Of a DNA stretch of 64,000 nucleotides, positions 43,083 to 54,093 are shown piece by piece. How positions within the stretch are numbered: the first letter of the stretch is position 1; the number at the start of each line of letters is the position of its first letter. The notes below the pieces were generated by a model. That model worked only from the letters and a program-made list of their open reading frames with translations. It ran no database searches and was not told the origin of the DNA. Source of the DNA: Agrypnia vestita (Eukaryota; Arthropoda; Insecta; Trichoptera; Phryganeidae); NCBI GenBank assembly GCA_016648135.1, contig JADDOH010001584.1:62001-126000 (forward strand), read 5' to 3'. The translations under genes were made by a program, and so were the position numbers.

Positions 43083-43383
43083 TACTTCCTTTCTTTTAAC
43101 TCGTGGCGCCTGCTTGTCTGACGAAAAAACTTTGGATCGATTTTTAACCCTTTTCCCGTGATCCAATCGAGCTGAAACTTTGCAAGCAGACTCGTGGCGA
43201 CGATCAAGAAGATCTATTTAATTTTCGTTAAAAAAAAATTATAGTATAATTTTGGATTTTTCAAATTTTTAATGTTTTTTTCATACAAATCAATAAGTTG
43301 TATGGAGATTCCGACGCATATGGTAGACACGAAACCCGAAAATGAAAAAGGGAGTATTGTAAAAACTTGGTTTTTATGGGTTA
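43083..43383 (-). repeat. Repeat family F, copy 5
   Basis: On the minus strand it starts TAACCCATAAAAACCAAG, then ACTCCCTTTTTCATT, and ends AAAGGAAGTAA. It carries the CAGCTCGATTGGATCACGGG core and, like 6648-6940, the CATATGCGTCGGAATCTCCA segment that the long copies lack. Confidence 0.7.
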
Positions 43384-44267
43384 TTTTTTTTGTTCTACAC
43401 TTCCAATTTTATTTTTTTATATACGTTTTATCCCGATGAAGCACCTATTGCTCTCGATACATAGTGATAATTCAATAAAAAATTGGTTTTACGGTGTGAT
43501 TTCTTTTTAAATAAAAATTGCATGTGTTTGCATTAAAAAAGAGAAAAATATATATTTAATTTTATACAATAAAATACAAAGTGAAAATAGGTCAAACACA
43601 AAGCTATTTGTTAAGACGCAAGATACTTCCATCCACTTTTCTCATATATAAATAGTTTCGTCTCTGTTGAGACTTCTGTAATTTATCCTTAATTAAACAA
43701 TATTAATAAATGAGAAAAATTATAATGGCTTTATGAATAGCTGGTGATGTGATGATTGTCAAAGAAACCGACACTGATATTGACGCGACATCTTTTCGGT
43801 ATCGTTTCAAGTTTGACAGACGGTTCTCGCTACATACAAATGTATAATTAATTGACTATTTTATAAATATATCATTATTTAGATAGTTTGACACATATCA
43901 TAGCAGTTTATTGACAATTTTTTTAATATTTAACTGAGTGATAATTCTCTTACATACCTGCAGATGTGAAGACGAGATAATGATAAATGATTATTAAATT
44001 AACTTTTGTATAATATTATTTCCTAAACGAGGGTGATAAAAACCACTTCTTAACGTAAATTATTATCCAAAATAATAATCTGTAAGTCTGTTGATATTGG
44101 ACCTAGAAAAAAAAGTTTAAAAAAATACGCTTTCATGTCGTGTCGACCAGTGTTAAAGAGGTTTTTCAGTATCAAAACGATAAACATTATCATAACGAGT
44201 GACGATTACACATGATGTTTAAAGATGAGCATAGATGCACAGAATAAACAAAAAAAGCTAAAAAAAA
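43384..44267. other. Gene-free stretch
   Basis: At 43430-43465 a CCCGATGAAGCACC...CTCGATACA stretch may be a ribozyme fossil but lacks both core boxes. A partial H3 end lies at 43655-43700. Confidence 0.4.
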
Positions 44268-44483
44268 TCCAATTATTATAATTTCGATGTCTGTCCGTCC
44301 GTCTATCTGTCTGTATATCCCCGTAATTTCGTGTAACGTCCATAATTTCTTTATTGTAAAAAGTTTCTCTTCGTCTTTATAGTAATTTTATTCTTTTATT
44401 TTTATGTATAAATGAATAAATTCTTATTCCTTGGGAACCGACATGTAAAAGTGCGTCATTTTTGACGGGACACACACAGCTAA
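44268..44483 (+). mobile_element. Helitron family A, short complete copy
   Basis: A|TCCAATTATTATAATTTCG at the left, GTCTGTCCGTCCGTC, CGTGTAACGTCC, then a GTCATTTTTGAC hairpin and CAGCTAA|T at the right. Termini and insertion between A and T follow the Helitron rule; non-coding. Confidence 0.75.
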
Positions 44484-45045
44484 TAGTAATATAAAAGCAG
44501 AAATAGCCAAATATGGTTCTAGACTCGATTATATTAACTAGTAGCGTTGTGAAAATTTGAAAGAAGCATAAATAAAATTATTGGAGAAGAGAAAAATAAA
44601 CCAGTTCATTGTATAATACTCTTGAGTCGAGCTGTACTAAAGAAACCGGTTCCATAGTACCTACTTGCGGTTTTTTATAACAGCATCAATCACTCCAGCC
44701 ATTAAGCCGTTTTTTTTAGTTAAGTATAAACATGAACACACCATACCTCAGTAATCTTTACAACCAGATGATATTTATGCAATAAATTGACTCGGAACAT
44801 TGCTTAGACAATCATCTTAAAAAAAAGGCATCTCACTATAAAGATGTAAACGTATTATATGATATAATGGACCGTATAATATTTAAGCCTATCCTGATAC
44901 AATATGCTTAAGAATGTGAGGAAGCAGAACTTGAATATCAATAGTATTAAATCTAAATACGTCGCAAATCGTTAAGAAACTTCACGAAACTCCTCTAGAA
45001 CATTTTTTTATAAATCCTCAAGCCATAATGACACAGATATATCCA
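44484..45045. other. Gene-free stretch
   Basis: Nothing supported. Confidence 0.4.
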
Positions 45046-45518
45046 CAGGTGTCTCATAGCTAGTAGAAAAAATTTCGTGGGAGTCTTTATATTTAATTTG
45101 GAATTACTTTTTGGTGAAATGCCGACAGTTGTGGAGATTAAAAACATAAAAGTTTGCATTTTCTCAACAACTCTGGAATATTTTCTGAAAAACGTTGAAC
45201 AATCACTACAGTAACTTATATGGAATATTAAAAAAAAACATTCGCTTTAATGGAGGTCAAATAAATTGATTAAAATTTTCCAAAAATTATTTTTAAAATT
45301 TCCGCAAGGTTTTAATATATCTATTTGACTTGTATCGAAGCGAATGAATATTTAATATGCGATATAAACTACTTTCATGATAGTCAAACGTTTTATAAAA
45401 CTTAAACCAAAAATATTAAGTGAAAAATGCATACTTTGATGTCTTGATGCTTATCAGTAGTTTAATAAAGAAGACTCCTTCGAAGTTTTTTCTGCTAGCT
45501 ACGAGACACTCTTTATAC
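45046..45518. repeat. Hairpin MITE related to family H2
   Basis: GTGTCTCATAGCTAGTAGAA at the left is answered by TTTCTGCTAGCTACGAGACAC at the right. The inner arms share ACGTTGAACAATCACTACAG with H2. Termini differ from H2 copies, so this is a separate subfamily with a homologous core. Confidence 0.6.
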
Positions 45519-45609
45519 GAAAATGATAAATAGGTCAGCACCTACAATAAATTAAGAAATATTTTCTCTCGTGATTCATATAAATTCTCACCATTTATTG
45601 CGTTACACA

Positions 45610-45848
45610 TCGCGATTGATTTTATACCGCTCCGGGGCACGCCGTCTCGCTGGTCGGCGCGTCGCCTCCACCGCCGGGTCCTGGGTTCGAATCCCACCGA
45701 CCGGTCGCCTGCAGAGTTGAAAGACCGGGTGATTCAGCGAGTGTTTTAGTTCGCTCGGCACGCAGAACCCCACAAGTGCTTGGAATACAAACACCTGCAT
45801 ACACAGTGATACAGAGAATCACTGCTATAACGGTGATTTTTTTTCTCA
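45610..45848 (+). mobile_element. GC-rich tRNA-derived SINE
   Basis: An A-box-like CTGGTCGGCGCGTCGC and a B-box GGTTCGAATCCCACC lie 30-odd nt apart, followed by a body with GTTCGCTCGGCACGCAGAAC and a terminal CGGTGATTTTTTTTCTC. The minus-strand frames at 45603-45849 are shadows. It is unlike the SINE at 3446. Confidence 0.65.
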
Positions 45849-46449
45849 AGTCGAGGAATTGTTAAAGCGAATCGGCTACTTCGATGCCTACGTAAAATTC
45901 TCGCACGAATTGCGTGAAATTTTGAATCTATCGCGTCATCAACAAGGCCATTGCTTCTGTACCCACCCCTGTATCTGTTTGACCAATCAATTGCCCCAAA
46001 AATGATTTGCTTTGAGCCACAGGGAAATGTACAAAGAAAATGAAGATCGATTTAACGCAAGATTTTTTTTGGGGGGGATGATAAAAGGGCCCTAATGAAG
46101 GTTCTCTAATCGAAATAATTAGATGAATATTATACAAATAATTAAAGAAAATATCTATGCAAAACTTGAAACAAGCAAATCCTTAAGATTTTTAAATAAT
46201 TTAAAAATATCAAAATGCAACACCAAAAATTTTAGCAAAATTATATATATTTAGAGGTAGAGAATTACATTAGACTCTCTACTGAAATTAAAAGGATAAC
46301 TGAGATTAAACAAATAAAAAATAAGTCGTGTATATCAAAATATACTAATTTCGCATTAGTCGGGAGGATAATGTCTTTCAGGCTAAAAACAAGTTGAAAA
46401 TAATTCTTTACAGTGTATTTATTGATGCTAAAAAAACGATATTTGCGTC
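45849..46449. other. Gene-free stretch
   Basis: Nothing supported. Confidence 0.4.
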
Positions 46450-46489
46450 CGTCCTGATGAAGATACAGTGGTATCGAAACCGGTAGACG
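46450..46489 (+). ncRNA. Hammerhead-ribozyme-like motif, intact core
   Basis: CGUC; box CUGAUGA; extra A; stem II GAUAC, loop AGUG, GUAUC; GAA; palindrome ACCGGU; A; GACG. Stem I pairs CGUC/GACG. The core is complete apart from the shared extra A. It is followed by GTAGAGTTACTAGTTAAGTG and AATAAATTAAAATTTTCTCC, resembling a pLTR end, but no Penelope-like ORF tail was recognised upstream. Confidence 0.65.
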
Positions 46490-46608
46490 TAGAGTTACTA
46501 GTTAAGTGGTTAATAGAAAGTTGTTTAATAAATTAAAATTTTCTCCCATCACAAGATTGTGTCGCACATATAATATGTATTGTGCTGACCCTAACAATAA
46601 TGCTGATA

Positions 46609-46876
46609 TTCTTGTAGATAGATAACTTATCATCGTTCAAAAACTCATTAATACGCAACATCCATTTTCTAAACGATGACCTGAACCTATAGATCCATCA
46701 AATCAATTATTTTTTTACGTACACTTATATGATCAAACTACATTCTTGCAGATACCTTATCATCGTTCAAAAACTCACTCATACACAACATCAATTTTCT
46801 AAACAATGACCTGAAGCTATATATAGATCCATCAAATCAATAATTTTTGACATACTATTATATGATCGCACTACAT
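46609..46876. repeat. Tandem duplication, 133-bp unit
   Basis: Units 46609-46741 and 46742-46876 both begin ATTCTTG-x-AGATA and share CTTATCATCGTTCAAAAACTC, TTTTCTAAAC and ATAGATCCATCAAATCAAT. Non-coding. Confidence 0.75.
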
Positions 46877-48062
46877 TCAACCACTAAATAAATAATACAC
46901 ATGAATGTACATGTAAAATATACTTAAATGTAAAAATACATGTTACTAAAGCGTGCCGAAGACACTTGTCATTGGGATAATGGACAGTCTTCATTCATAA
47001 TGTTTTATTATTAGAGTACCATGTACCTATTATCCTGTTAGTGTCTCTAATAAATATTAAAAAAAAACTTTAAAAAAACTAAGTCAACTGAACACTAAAA
47101 ATAAGATAATAAAAAATAAATAAAATACATGTTTACAAAGCATGTAGTTAATTACCCTCTTCGAGCGAAAGAGTGAGTGTCTTTTTGTTGATTTAAGTAT
47201 AGCGAGAAAATGTAAGTTATACATGTAATGACTAGAATAAAATAAAATATAATAAACTGTTTATAAAATATTTGTTGTTTTAAAAAAAGATCTTTTGCGA
47301 AATGTCAGTCGAAAGAATGAAAAAAATTGTAAATTGAAATTAGGTAAGAACCTATGTGTCGTATAAACTCTCGACGGCGGTACGTAGTTCTTGATAGAAT
47401 TCCATTTTAATGATTAGGAATTGTCTTGTATACAAAGAGAGAAATTTCACTGAGAAAGTCAATATACATGTTTCTTAATTTATATTCAGCTTTTGGTGAC
47501 GTCACCTATTGAGTTGTATTAATAATATTTCACTAGTCAAAGAATCCGTGCCATGCACGGAAAATTTTCAGACTTTTTTATACCTTTTCTGAACTTTTAC
47601 AAAACTTTCATGTTCTAAAATAAATATTACAGAGCGCATAAGTTTTTTTAACAAAATTTGAAATAATGAGAGATGCGTATTATATTATAATTTAATGCAC
47701 GAATTAAAGAATTTTGACATTTCTTTAAAAATAATAGCTTCTCGGAATTCGCTAATTAATAGTGAAAATGAAGTAGTCCTTCGATAATCATTATATAGAA
47801 CTTTTTCAGTCAGTACCGTATAGAGGACTTATAATGAATAAGTTAGAAATAGTCGGAATTTAAAAAAAACATAATTAATAGCATTACGTTTACTAATGCT
47901 CCAACCCTACTTTCCATATTCCCAATAACCGAAAATACCCGTAAACCCTCCGCCACAATACCCGACACAAAAATGTATTTAGCTTTATTATTACTTGATG
48001 AGAGGGATTACGTCTTTCACAGTGTCAAGACAAAACTGACTGATTGACAAATCTGCGTACAG
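46877..48062. other. Gene-free stretch
   Basis: AT-rich. It contains an isolated CRE palindrome at 47497. At 47521-47580 the words ACTAGTCAAAGAATCCGTGC and CCATGCACGGAAAATTTTCA are of unclear origin. Confidence 0.4.
47497..47504. promoter_or_regulatory. Consensus CRE site
   Basis: TGACGTCA within the 12-bp palindrome GGTGACGTCACC. Isolated, with no promoter or gene nearby, so function is doubtful. Confidence 0.3.
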
Positions 48063-48520
48063 GCCCACCCTAATATATGGCCATCAAATTTGGATCCTAA
48101 CGGGGAGAGTGAAAGCGAGGATCCAGGCTGTCGAGATGACTTTTCTAAGGGGGGTAGCGGGAGTCACACTGATGAGAGTGAGAAGTGTCGACATAAGGCA
48201 CACACTCGGCATGGAGCCCCTACTTCTACATATAGAAAAATAACAAATGGGGAAGTTTGGTACAAAAAATGCCAGACGAATGAATATCAAGAAGAATCCT
48301 CTTGGCAACCCGGACGGAAGACGACCGGTGGATTGCCCAGATTAAGATGGGAGAAACAACAACAAAAAATTGTATGAAAACAGTGTGGGCTTAGACTGGT
48401 CGACTCATGCGGAAGCAGCGCAAGACAGGGGAACATGGAAGCATATTTTCGTGTCTTTGGACCCCCGACCCTACTAGGACAAGGCGACGAAGGTGATGAC
48501 GATGATGATGATGATGAATG
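48063..48520 (+). pseudogene. RTE-like LINE ORF2 C-terminus with GAT tail
   Basis: The plus strand reads PTLIYGHQIWILTGRVKARI, QAVEMTFLRGVAGVTL, RSVDIRHTLGMEPLLLHIEK and, in another frame, DGRRPVDCPD, then LDWSTHAEAAQDRGTWK. The match to the LIYG-x-E-x-W-x-LT, RLQA-x-EM-x-FLR and L-x-EPLL-x-IE blocks of this LINE class is strong. The 3' end runs into a (GAT)n tract at about 48498-48518, the expected tail. It is disrupted by frameshifts. A plus-strand frame at 48090 and a minus-strand one are shadows. Confidence 0.8.
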
Positions 48521-49544
48521 AAAACTTCATGTGTTATTAGAAATCAAAATCTCAATTATGATCAACAACACTGCACTATTGGGACATTCTCAAAATATTG
48601 CCATATGTGTAGATGAAAATCAAAAACTAAATAAATTTTTTTTCAAACCTTTTTTGGCAAATCAAAGAAAAAAGTATCACATCTAGTTTATAACTTGAAT
48701 AAACTATTTTTAACAAGAAATTGAAATGAACTTAAGGAATATATTGACATTCAAATGTAAAAAAAAATAGTGGTTGGGTATATTTTGGTACTCGACGACT
48801 CATATTTGATATATTAGTTCGGACGTTGTTCAAGGCGTTCCTGACCGATTTAAGTGTTTATGCTAATAAAAATCTTTCTGATTTGTTACGGTTTTTAATA
48901 TTTTGTCTTTTTCTTCCCTCCTACACAGCATCCGCATGCAAATAACACGGACCTTACCCTAGAAGGGAGCGGATCTTTTGAACTGGGACAACCGAATAAA
49001 TAATCATAATAAAACCTGGTACGTGTTCAAAACATGTGATTTATCGAATCAATTGAAAAGATAGATGAAGCACGATTTCATTCACACTAGTTCCAATTGA
49101 AAGTTAACCGCGAAATTTGTCGAAGAAAACATAAACGTATAAAATTACTGTAATTCAAAGTGAAACTGAAGTAATAGATATCGAAAGATACTCGTATAAA
49201 ATAATGGTTAACCGAACAAATTAAAACACCGTTTATATTTTTCACGCCAAATAGCCGGCGGTCAGTAATATAAAAAATAAACATCGACATCGACTGTGTG
49301 TTCAAAAAAATAGAATAAAAAAAATATTTTATTAACATGCGGAACGGAACAGATTCTTTAAACAAATACGAAAAAACGTTTCTTTTTTGGTTCAGTGACG
49401 ATATCCGTATGGTAGTTTAGTATTTATGAATAAGTCTTCAAAATCAAACCAAATGGACACGTGGTTTCCACGGGTTAACCTAATCACGCATGGAAGATGC
49501 ATGAGTGTGGATACGGCGAATATTGCTTTCCAGGAGAAAATAGT
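48521..49544. other. Gene-free stretch
   Basis: Nothing supported; the minus-strand frame at 49087-49365 has AT-driven composition and no domain. Confidence 0.4.
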
Positions 49545-49612
49545 GTGGCGCTCTATCCTCTTTGCCTACCTCCCAAGGAAACATGATGGTAAGTTAGTTA
49601 GTTAACATTAGT
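49545..49612 (+). pseudogene. LINE ORF2 last codons
   Basis: The plus strand reads IVWRSILFAYLPRKHDG then stop, followed by TGGTAAGTTAGTTAGTTA, the same 3' end as the 16285 copy (which ends with the complement of TGGTAAGTTAGTTAG). The W-[RK]-S-I-x-x-AY block is the end of RTE-like ORF2. Confidence 0.6.
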
Positions 49613-51340
49613 TTTATTCCGTACCAAACGGAAGAAAATAAAAATTACGCTGGATATGGCAGGAATGAAAATATGAAGGTATCGTGGAGATGTCTTTACA
49701 AGCTTGGGATTGACCTTACCTACCTACTATTTTTTATAAACTTTATAAAACTTGCTTCTAGATACCTGAGGTCATTTTTTAAATGATATAAATATTATTT
49801 TTTCAAATGGGTAATATTTTAGACCACGTGTTTAAATGTACCTATTATTCGCTTTGCCTTTAATATTGTGCCATGAATTTGAATTGTGAGAGCCGTTCTG
49901 TAAGACAATCGAGTCCTGACACACCTTAACGTATAAAAAACATAAATAATAATATACCTATGAACCTCTCCGTGTTGTTCCTCGAAAACAAATTCCTAGA
50001 AGTTGCGCAAATCCAGTGAAGGGAATTAAATCGTATGGTGCAAATCACTGAAGCATTCGTGCGTCCGAGCGGTCAAAAAAGTCCAAACAAAACAGGTAGT
50101 CAAAAAGCTAGAACAAAGTAGAAATTAATTACACAATACTTTCCTGCATTTACACGGCAATGAAACGGAAATGCGCCCTTTTGAAAGTGAAACATTACTC
50201 GACGAATTGTTAGAATCCATAAATACGGGAGTCGAGTCGGTCCAAACGATTGTTGCATACAAATTTCGAGCGAAAATCAACGTTGAATATTTCAGCGATG
50301 AATGTAAAAAGGGTCGAACTAAAAAGCAAGCTTGTGTTTTCAACTCATTTATGTTTAAACATTTTTTTACTTCGAGTGTGTATGTGGCTTTGTAGTTTTA
50401 ATTTTTATCTGCTGTGTGAACATTTGTTTTAGATCAAACGAGGGTAAAATATATTTTCCGACACATAAATATAAATTATTTGTAGGACTTGCAATCATAG
50501 CAGCGGCGTTTCAATTGAAATAAAAAATACCGAATGAATGTAAAAGAGAAAGTATATTTACATGGCGCCGATGGGGTGGGTATCGTTTATTTATTCATTC
50601 AAGTTTGTACTTAAAGCCGGTCTTAGAGAGCCTCCATTCGCTAAAATGTAGATACCCTGCAACTTATCTACAAACATATAACCAATTATGAAAATTCGTG
50701 GATATTGAATTTAATTACGTTTTTTTGACATAATTCAACAACTGAAAAATAATTAATATATTTTTGATAATGCATATTGCTTAAACTCGCAAAACCATCT
50801 TTAAGAGTTGGTCCAAGCATTTAAAAAACCAAATGAATTGAAAAATTTTATATTATAAATAACAGGTTCTTACTAGGTTGAATGGTTTAGAAATGTTAAC
50901 AATAAAAAATCCCGCCTTCCTCGTCTTCGTTCCCGTCATCCTAGTCGGGCCGGGGGCCAATCGCTTCATGGGCGTTCGGTGAGAATAAGAAGAATGACTT
51001 TTCCTAAGTATAGTTTGAAAAAAAAAACTAAATAAGAGACATTTCTTGTAATATTCCTATCACAATAATTAACATATTATTCCTATTTTAATATTTCAAG
51101 AAGCCAAAATCATTATGTAGGAGTGTATTATTTCATTTTAAAGTTTTGTACCTCTAAAAAAATTAATAAATAAAAATAAATCTTAACAATATTTTGTATA
51201 TGTAAGTATGTTTCAAGAACAGGTTGTGAGCCCTGAGCCATCGTGTAAAAAGACTTCCACGCGTTTCTCATATTCATAGATTCGATTCGTATAAATTATA
51301 TATAGACTTCTATGTATAATTTATCTTAAAAATAAATCAA
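49613..51340. other. Gene-free stretch
   Basis: Frames at 50125-50432 overlap on both strands and have no domain. A moderately GC-rich patch at 50915-50985 is unclassified. Confidence 0.4.
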
Positions 51341-51583
51341 TCATAATAATTTCGTTGCCATCTGTCCGTTCGTTCTTCCGTCTGTTTGTCTGTCCCCGTA
51401 ACTTCGTGTAACGTCCGTAATTTCGTTCGAATTCAAGGCTTAAAAACCAAATCAAACGGCCGGAGATGGGGGCTTGAACCTCGGGCCACCAAATCCGAAC
51501 CCGAGAAAGATGCTATAAATCTACACTAAGGTTCAGCAAAAACGCGAACCAATATTCTGTCATTTTTGACGGGTTGCAGCTAG
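51341..51583 (+). mobile_element. Helitron family A, complete copy
   Basis: A|TCATAATAATTTCGTTGCC at the left, GTCTGTTTGTCTGTCCCCG, an internal ACCGGAGATGGG-like/CTTGAACCTCGGGCC segment resembling an inverted tRNA B-box, then GTCATTTTTGACGGG and GCAGCTAG|T. Non-coding. Confidence 0.75.
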
Positions 51584-52120
51584 TCTTACTCATAAAACCC
51601 GAGTAAGCCACGACGGTTCGCTAATGGGTTCAGAACATGGAAAGTCCTTATGGTCGACAGAATCCAAGACTATCGTAAGCCAAGGCTTAAGCATCTGCAA
51701 GCAGAAAAACAACGCCTGGACTAAAACCAGTTATATTCAGATAGTAGACAAACCAGCCGCTGACTGTGAAATACAGAAAACAAAATAAAAGAGAGCGTCT
51801 CGCTGATTCTTCATGCTCAAATTGCAGAAGTCGAGATATGCCTTCATTAAGAGCTCGGACTAAATTGGTATTAAAACTAATGGCCTGAGAATTGAGGGCG
51901 ACGTGGAGTCCTGGTTGAACCCCAGCTTTAGCGAGAATCGAGTCTGAACGAATGTATGTGTGTAGATGATCATTAAATATTTTTTATTGACTCTCGTATA
52001 TACAAATGTGAACCATTTAATGTAGTTATGTACAGAGCAAACAGAATAATAATCCCAATTATAAACAAGGAATAATATGTATCAGATCGACTCTGAACGA
52101 AGTACTATTTAAACAATGAA
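51584..52120. other. Gene-free stretch
   Basis: 51600-51960 is somewhat GC-richer, but its reading frames are broken and no family is recognised. Confidence 0.35.
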
Positions 52121-52570
52121 TATACAGGGTTATTTGGAAAATTAATAACCTCGCAGGATTATATTCCTGCCTTGATTTTAAGCCGATATGGAGATATACG
52201 ACATCTAAGTTTTCATTTTTTTTTCAAAATTTCTAATTTATTTTTTGTAAAACGTTGGACTATCGTTACAAATGTTAAATAAAATAATAAAAACATTCCA
52301 ATTGGAATTTCTGCAGGGCTCTTTATCGTTTAATTTACCTTGTATTGAAGCGAATGAAATTTTTCGTAATCGATGTAAATTACTGTAATGACAGTTCAAC
52401 GTTTTGTACAAAATAATTATGAAATATTGAAAAAAAATGCAAACTTTGATATTGCATAACTCCATAACTATTGATATTCGGTCATGGCTGCTTGAACATT
52501 TACGGCTCATAATCAAGGCAGGAATATAATCCTGCGGGGTTATTAATGTTTTCCAAATAACCCTATATAT
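52121..52570. repeat. Mariner-like hairpin MITE family H2, best copy
   Basis: Left arm TATACAGGGTTATTTGGAAA plus TAATAACCTCGCAGGATTAT is mirrored at the right by ATAATCCTGCGGGGTTATTA and TTTTCCAAATAACCCTATATA. The arms then continue inward through CCTGCCTTGATT/AATCAAGGCAGG. TA outside both ends and CAGGG termini suggest mobilisation by a Tc1/mariner transposase. The minus-strand frame at 52238-52516 is spurious. Confidence 0.8.
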
Positions 52571-53591
52571 TTTGAATAATATGAAGACAATATTTAAGTA
52601 AGAAAATTTTAAAAAATCAAATCAGAAATCGTAAAAAATACATAAAAACTTCCCCCATATGATAGCAAGAGAAAAATTGAAGTAAGCACCCAAAAACTAT
52701 TAAAATCTACTGTCACGCCCACGGACGTAGAAAAGAAAGAGTAGAACGCCACACGCTTAGGACTTTACACATATTTCTGGGCACGTTCAAATTTTTAAAA
52801 ACTTAACATGTCTGGTGTGTGTATAATATCTGGTCTACTCGGTTAGTTAGTTGATTATCTGTATTTTTTACAAACTTTTAATGTACGCCCAAGTGAGATT
52901 ACTTCTCGTACATCCATATAGGAACAAAAACAAAAACACGGTTCAACATTTTAATTACCTTTATGTGAAAAAAATGTTCAATGTCGAACAAAATGATATC
53001 TTTCCTGCTTAATTTTATATGTGGATGGCAGTGTAAGATTTACATATTATTCAGTTAATTACTAATTTATAGAAGGCCGTCATCGATGATAATTTCCCGT
53101 ACAAAAATGTCAGGAAAATTAATACAGATCTTAATAATTCATTTTAGACATTGAAATAGACATAGAAATAGATGAAATAGATAGATTTTAGACAATGAAA
53201 ATACAACATAAATAAAATAATTTTGATATACAAATCACGCATATTTTATTCCTTCTATGAATTTTGCTAGTTAATAAGTACAGCACCTACCTACTTTTTT
53301 AAAATTACTTATTCTTTAAGTAGGTATACTAGAATTTATATTCCTAATTATACATAAAATTAACATAAATTTCATTAAAATGTAAGCATTACATATTTTT
53401 TTAGCTTCTTTTTAAAAGTTGTTATAATTTCTTTATTTCTAATGTCTCCCAATAGTTTATTATACAATTTCATTCCACTGTGCATGATTGAATTTCGCGA
53501 TCTTGTTTTCTTTCTTATGTCCATAACGATCTTGCACATTTAAATCTGTTTTAATTTAATGATAGGTATTTAAATAATTTTTTTATCATAT
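52571..53591. other. Gene-free AT-rich stretch
   Basis: Nothing supported. The last four bases, ATAT (53588-53591), are the left target duplication of the LTR element. Confidence 0.4.
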
Positions 53592-53874
53592 TGTTACGTG
53601 GCGTGGCTCGCTCGAAAAATGAAATCTTTTATTATCGCTTGTACATTATCTCTAACATTTTACAATCGCTCGCAACGCAATACTGTTTTTTTTATTCAAA
53701 CACAAAAGAACAGCTCTCTTTTGTTTTTCTACTCAGGTAAGAACCCTTCCATTTCTTCGCTATTTATTTAATCATGTTAGTTCTTATTTCAACCACTGGG
53801 CATACCGGCCCGCCGTTCTGCGCATGTGACACTTTTATATGGAACTGTCAAATGTCAACGAACAGCTCGTTACA
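53592..53874 (-). repeat. 3' LTR (left copy)
   Basis: On the minus strand it begins TGTAACGAGCTG and ends CCACGTAACA. A TATAAAAG box is intact here (plus-strand CTTTTATATGG). Confidence 0.88.
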
Positions 53875-53877
53875 CAG

Positions 53878-53893
53878 CCTCCCTCTCTCAATA
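53878..53893 (-). promoter_or_regulatory. Polypurine tract
   Basis: Minus-strand TTGAGAGAGGGAGG, ending three bases before the LTR. This is the normal place for plus-strand priming. Confidence 0.7.
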
Positions 53894-54005
53894 CTGTTCG
53901 CCCCGAACAGGATCATTGTTGTCCCCATGAGATCTCCAAATTCCCATGCTGCCACACTCCAATACACGAGCGCGTGTTCTCACATCTATCTCAATCGTCA
54001 TCGAT

Positions 54006-54093
54006 TCATTTTCTTTTCAGCTTATCGCGTGCCTCAATTCGCTTCTTCGTAGGACGGAACCTCTCTGCTTCCTCGAACATTTTTTTTAAATCC
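54006..54093 (-). pseudogene. Out-of-frame continuation of the Hsp70-like region
   Basis: Just after the stop of the main ORF, the next minus-strand frame reads VEDLKKMFEEAERFRPTKK and then RIEARDKLKRK before stopping at 54006. The run EEAERF-x-x-x-x-x-RIEA resembles the Hsp70 substrate-domain segment with NEAEK[FY] and R-x-x-A-x-N. The join suggests that a deletion brought the ATPase and later regions together and that one base shift in a T-run closed the frame. This reading is tentative. Confidence 0.4.

Noticed and set aside
43430..43465. Further hammerhead motif (CCCGATGAAGCACC with CTCGATACA)
   Set aside because: Neither core box is intact and stem II does not pair convincingly.
45640..45705. 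tRNA gene around GGTTCGAATCCCACC
   Set aside because: The sequence does not close into a cloverleaf and is followed by a SINE-like body and poly-T tail.
8236..48520. CRISPR-like or phage-like arrays in the short direct repeats
   Set aside because: Repeats are microsatellites, MITEs or duplications in eukaryotic DNA; there are no spaced identical repeats with unique spacers and no cas genes.
51460..51500. tRNA or SINE inside Helitron copies (CTTGAACC and CGGGCC words)
   Set aside because: The segment recurs at the same place in several Helitron copies, so it is part of that family.
53592..53874. Heat-shock elements in the LTRs of the Hsp70-fusion element
   Set aside because: GAA and TTC words are present but not in 5-bp alternating phase; I found no three-unit site.
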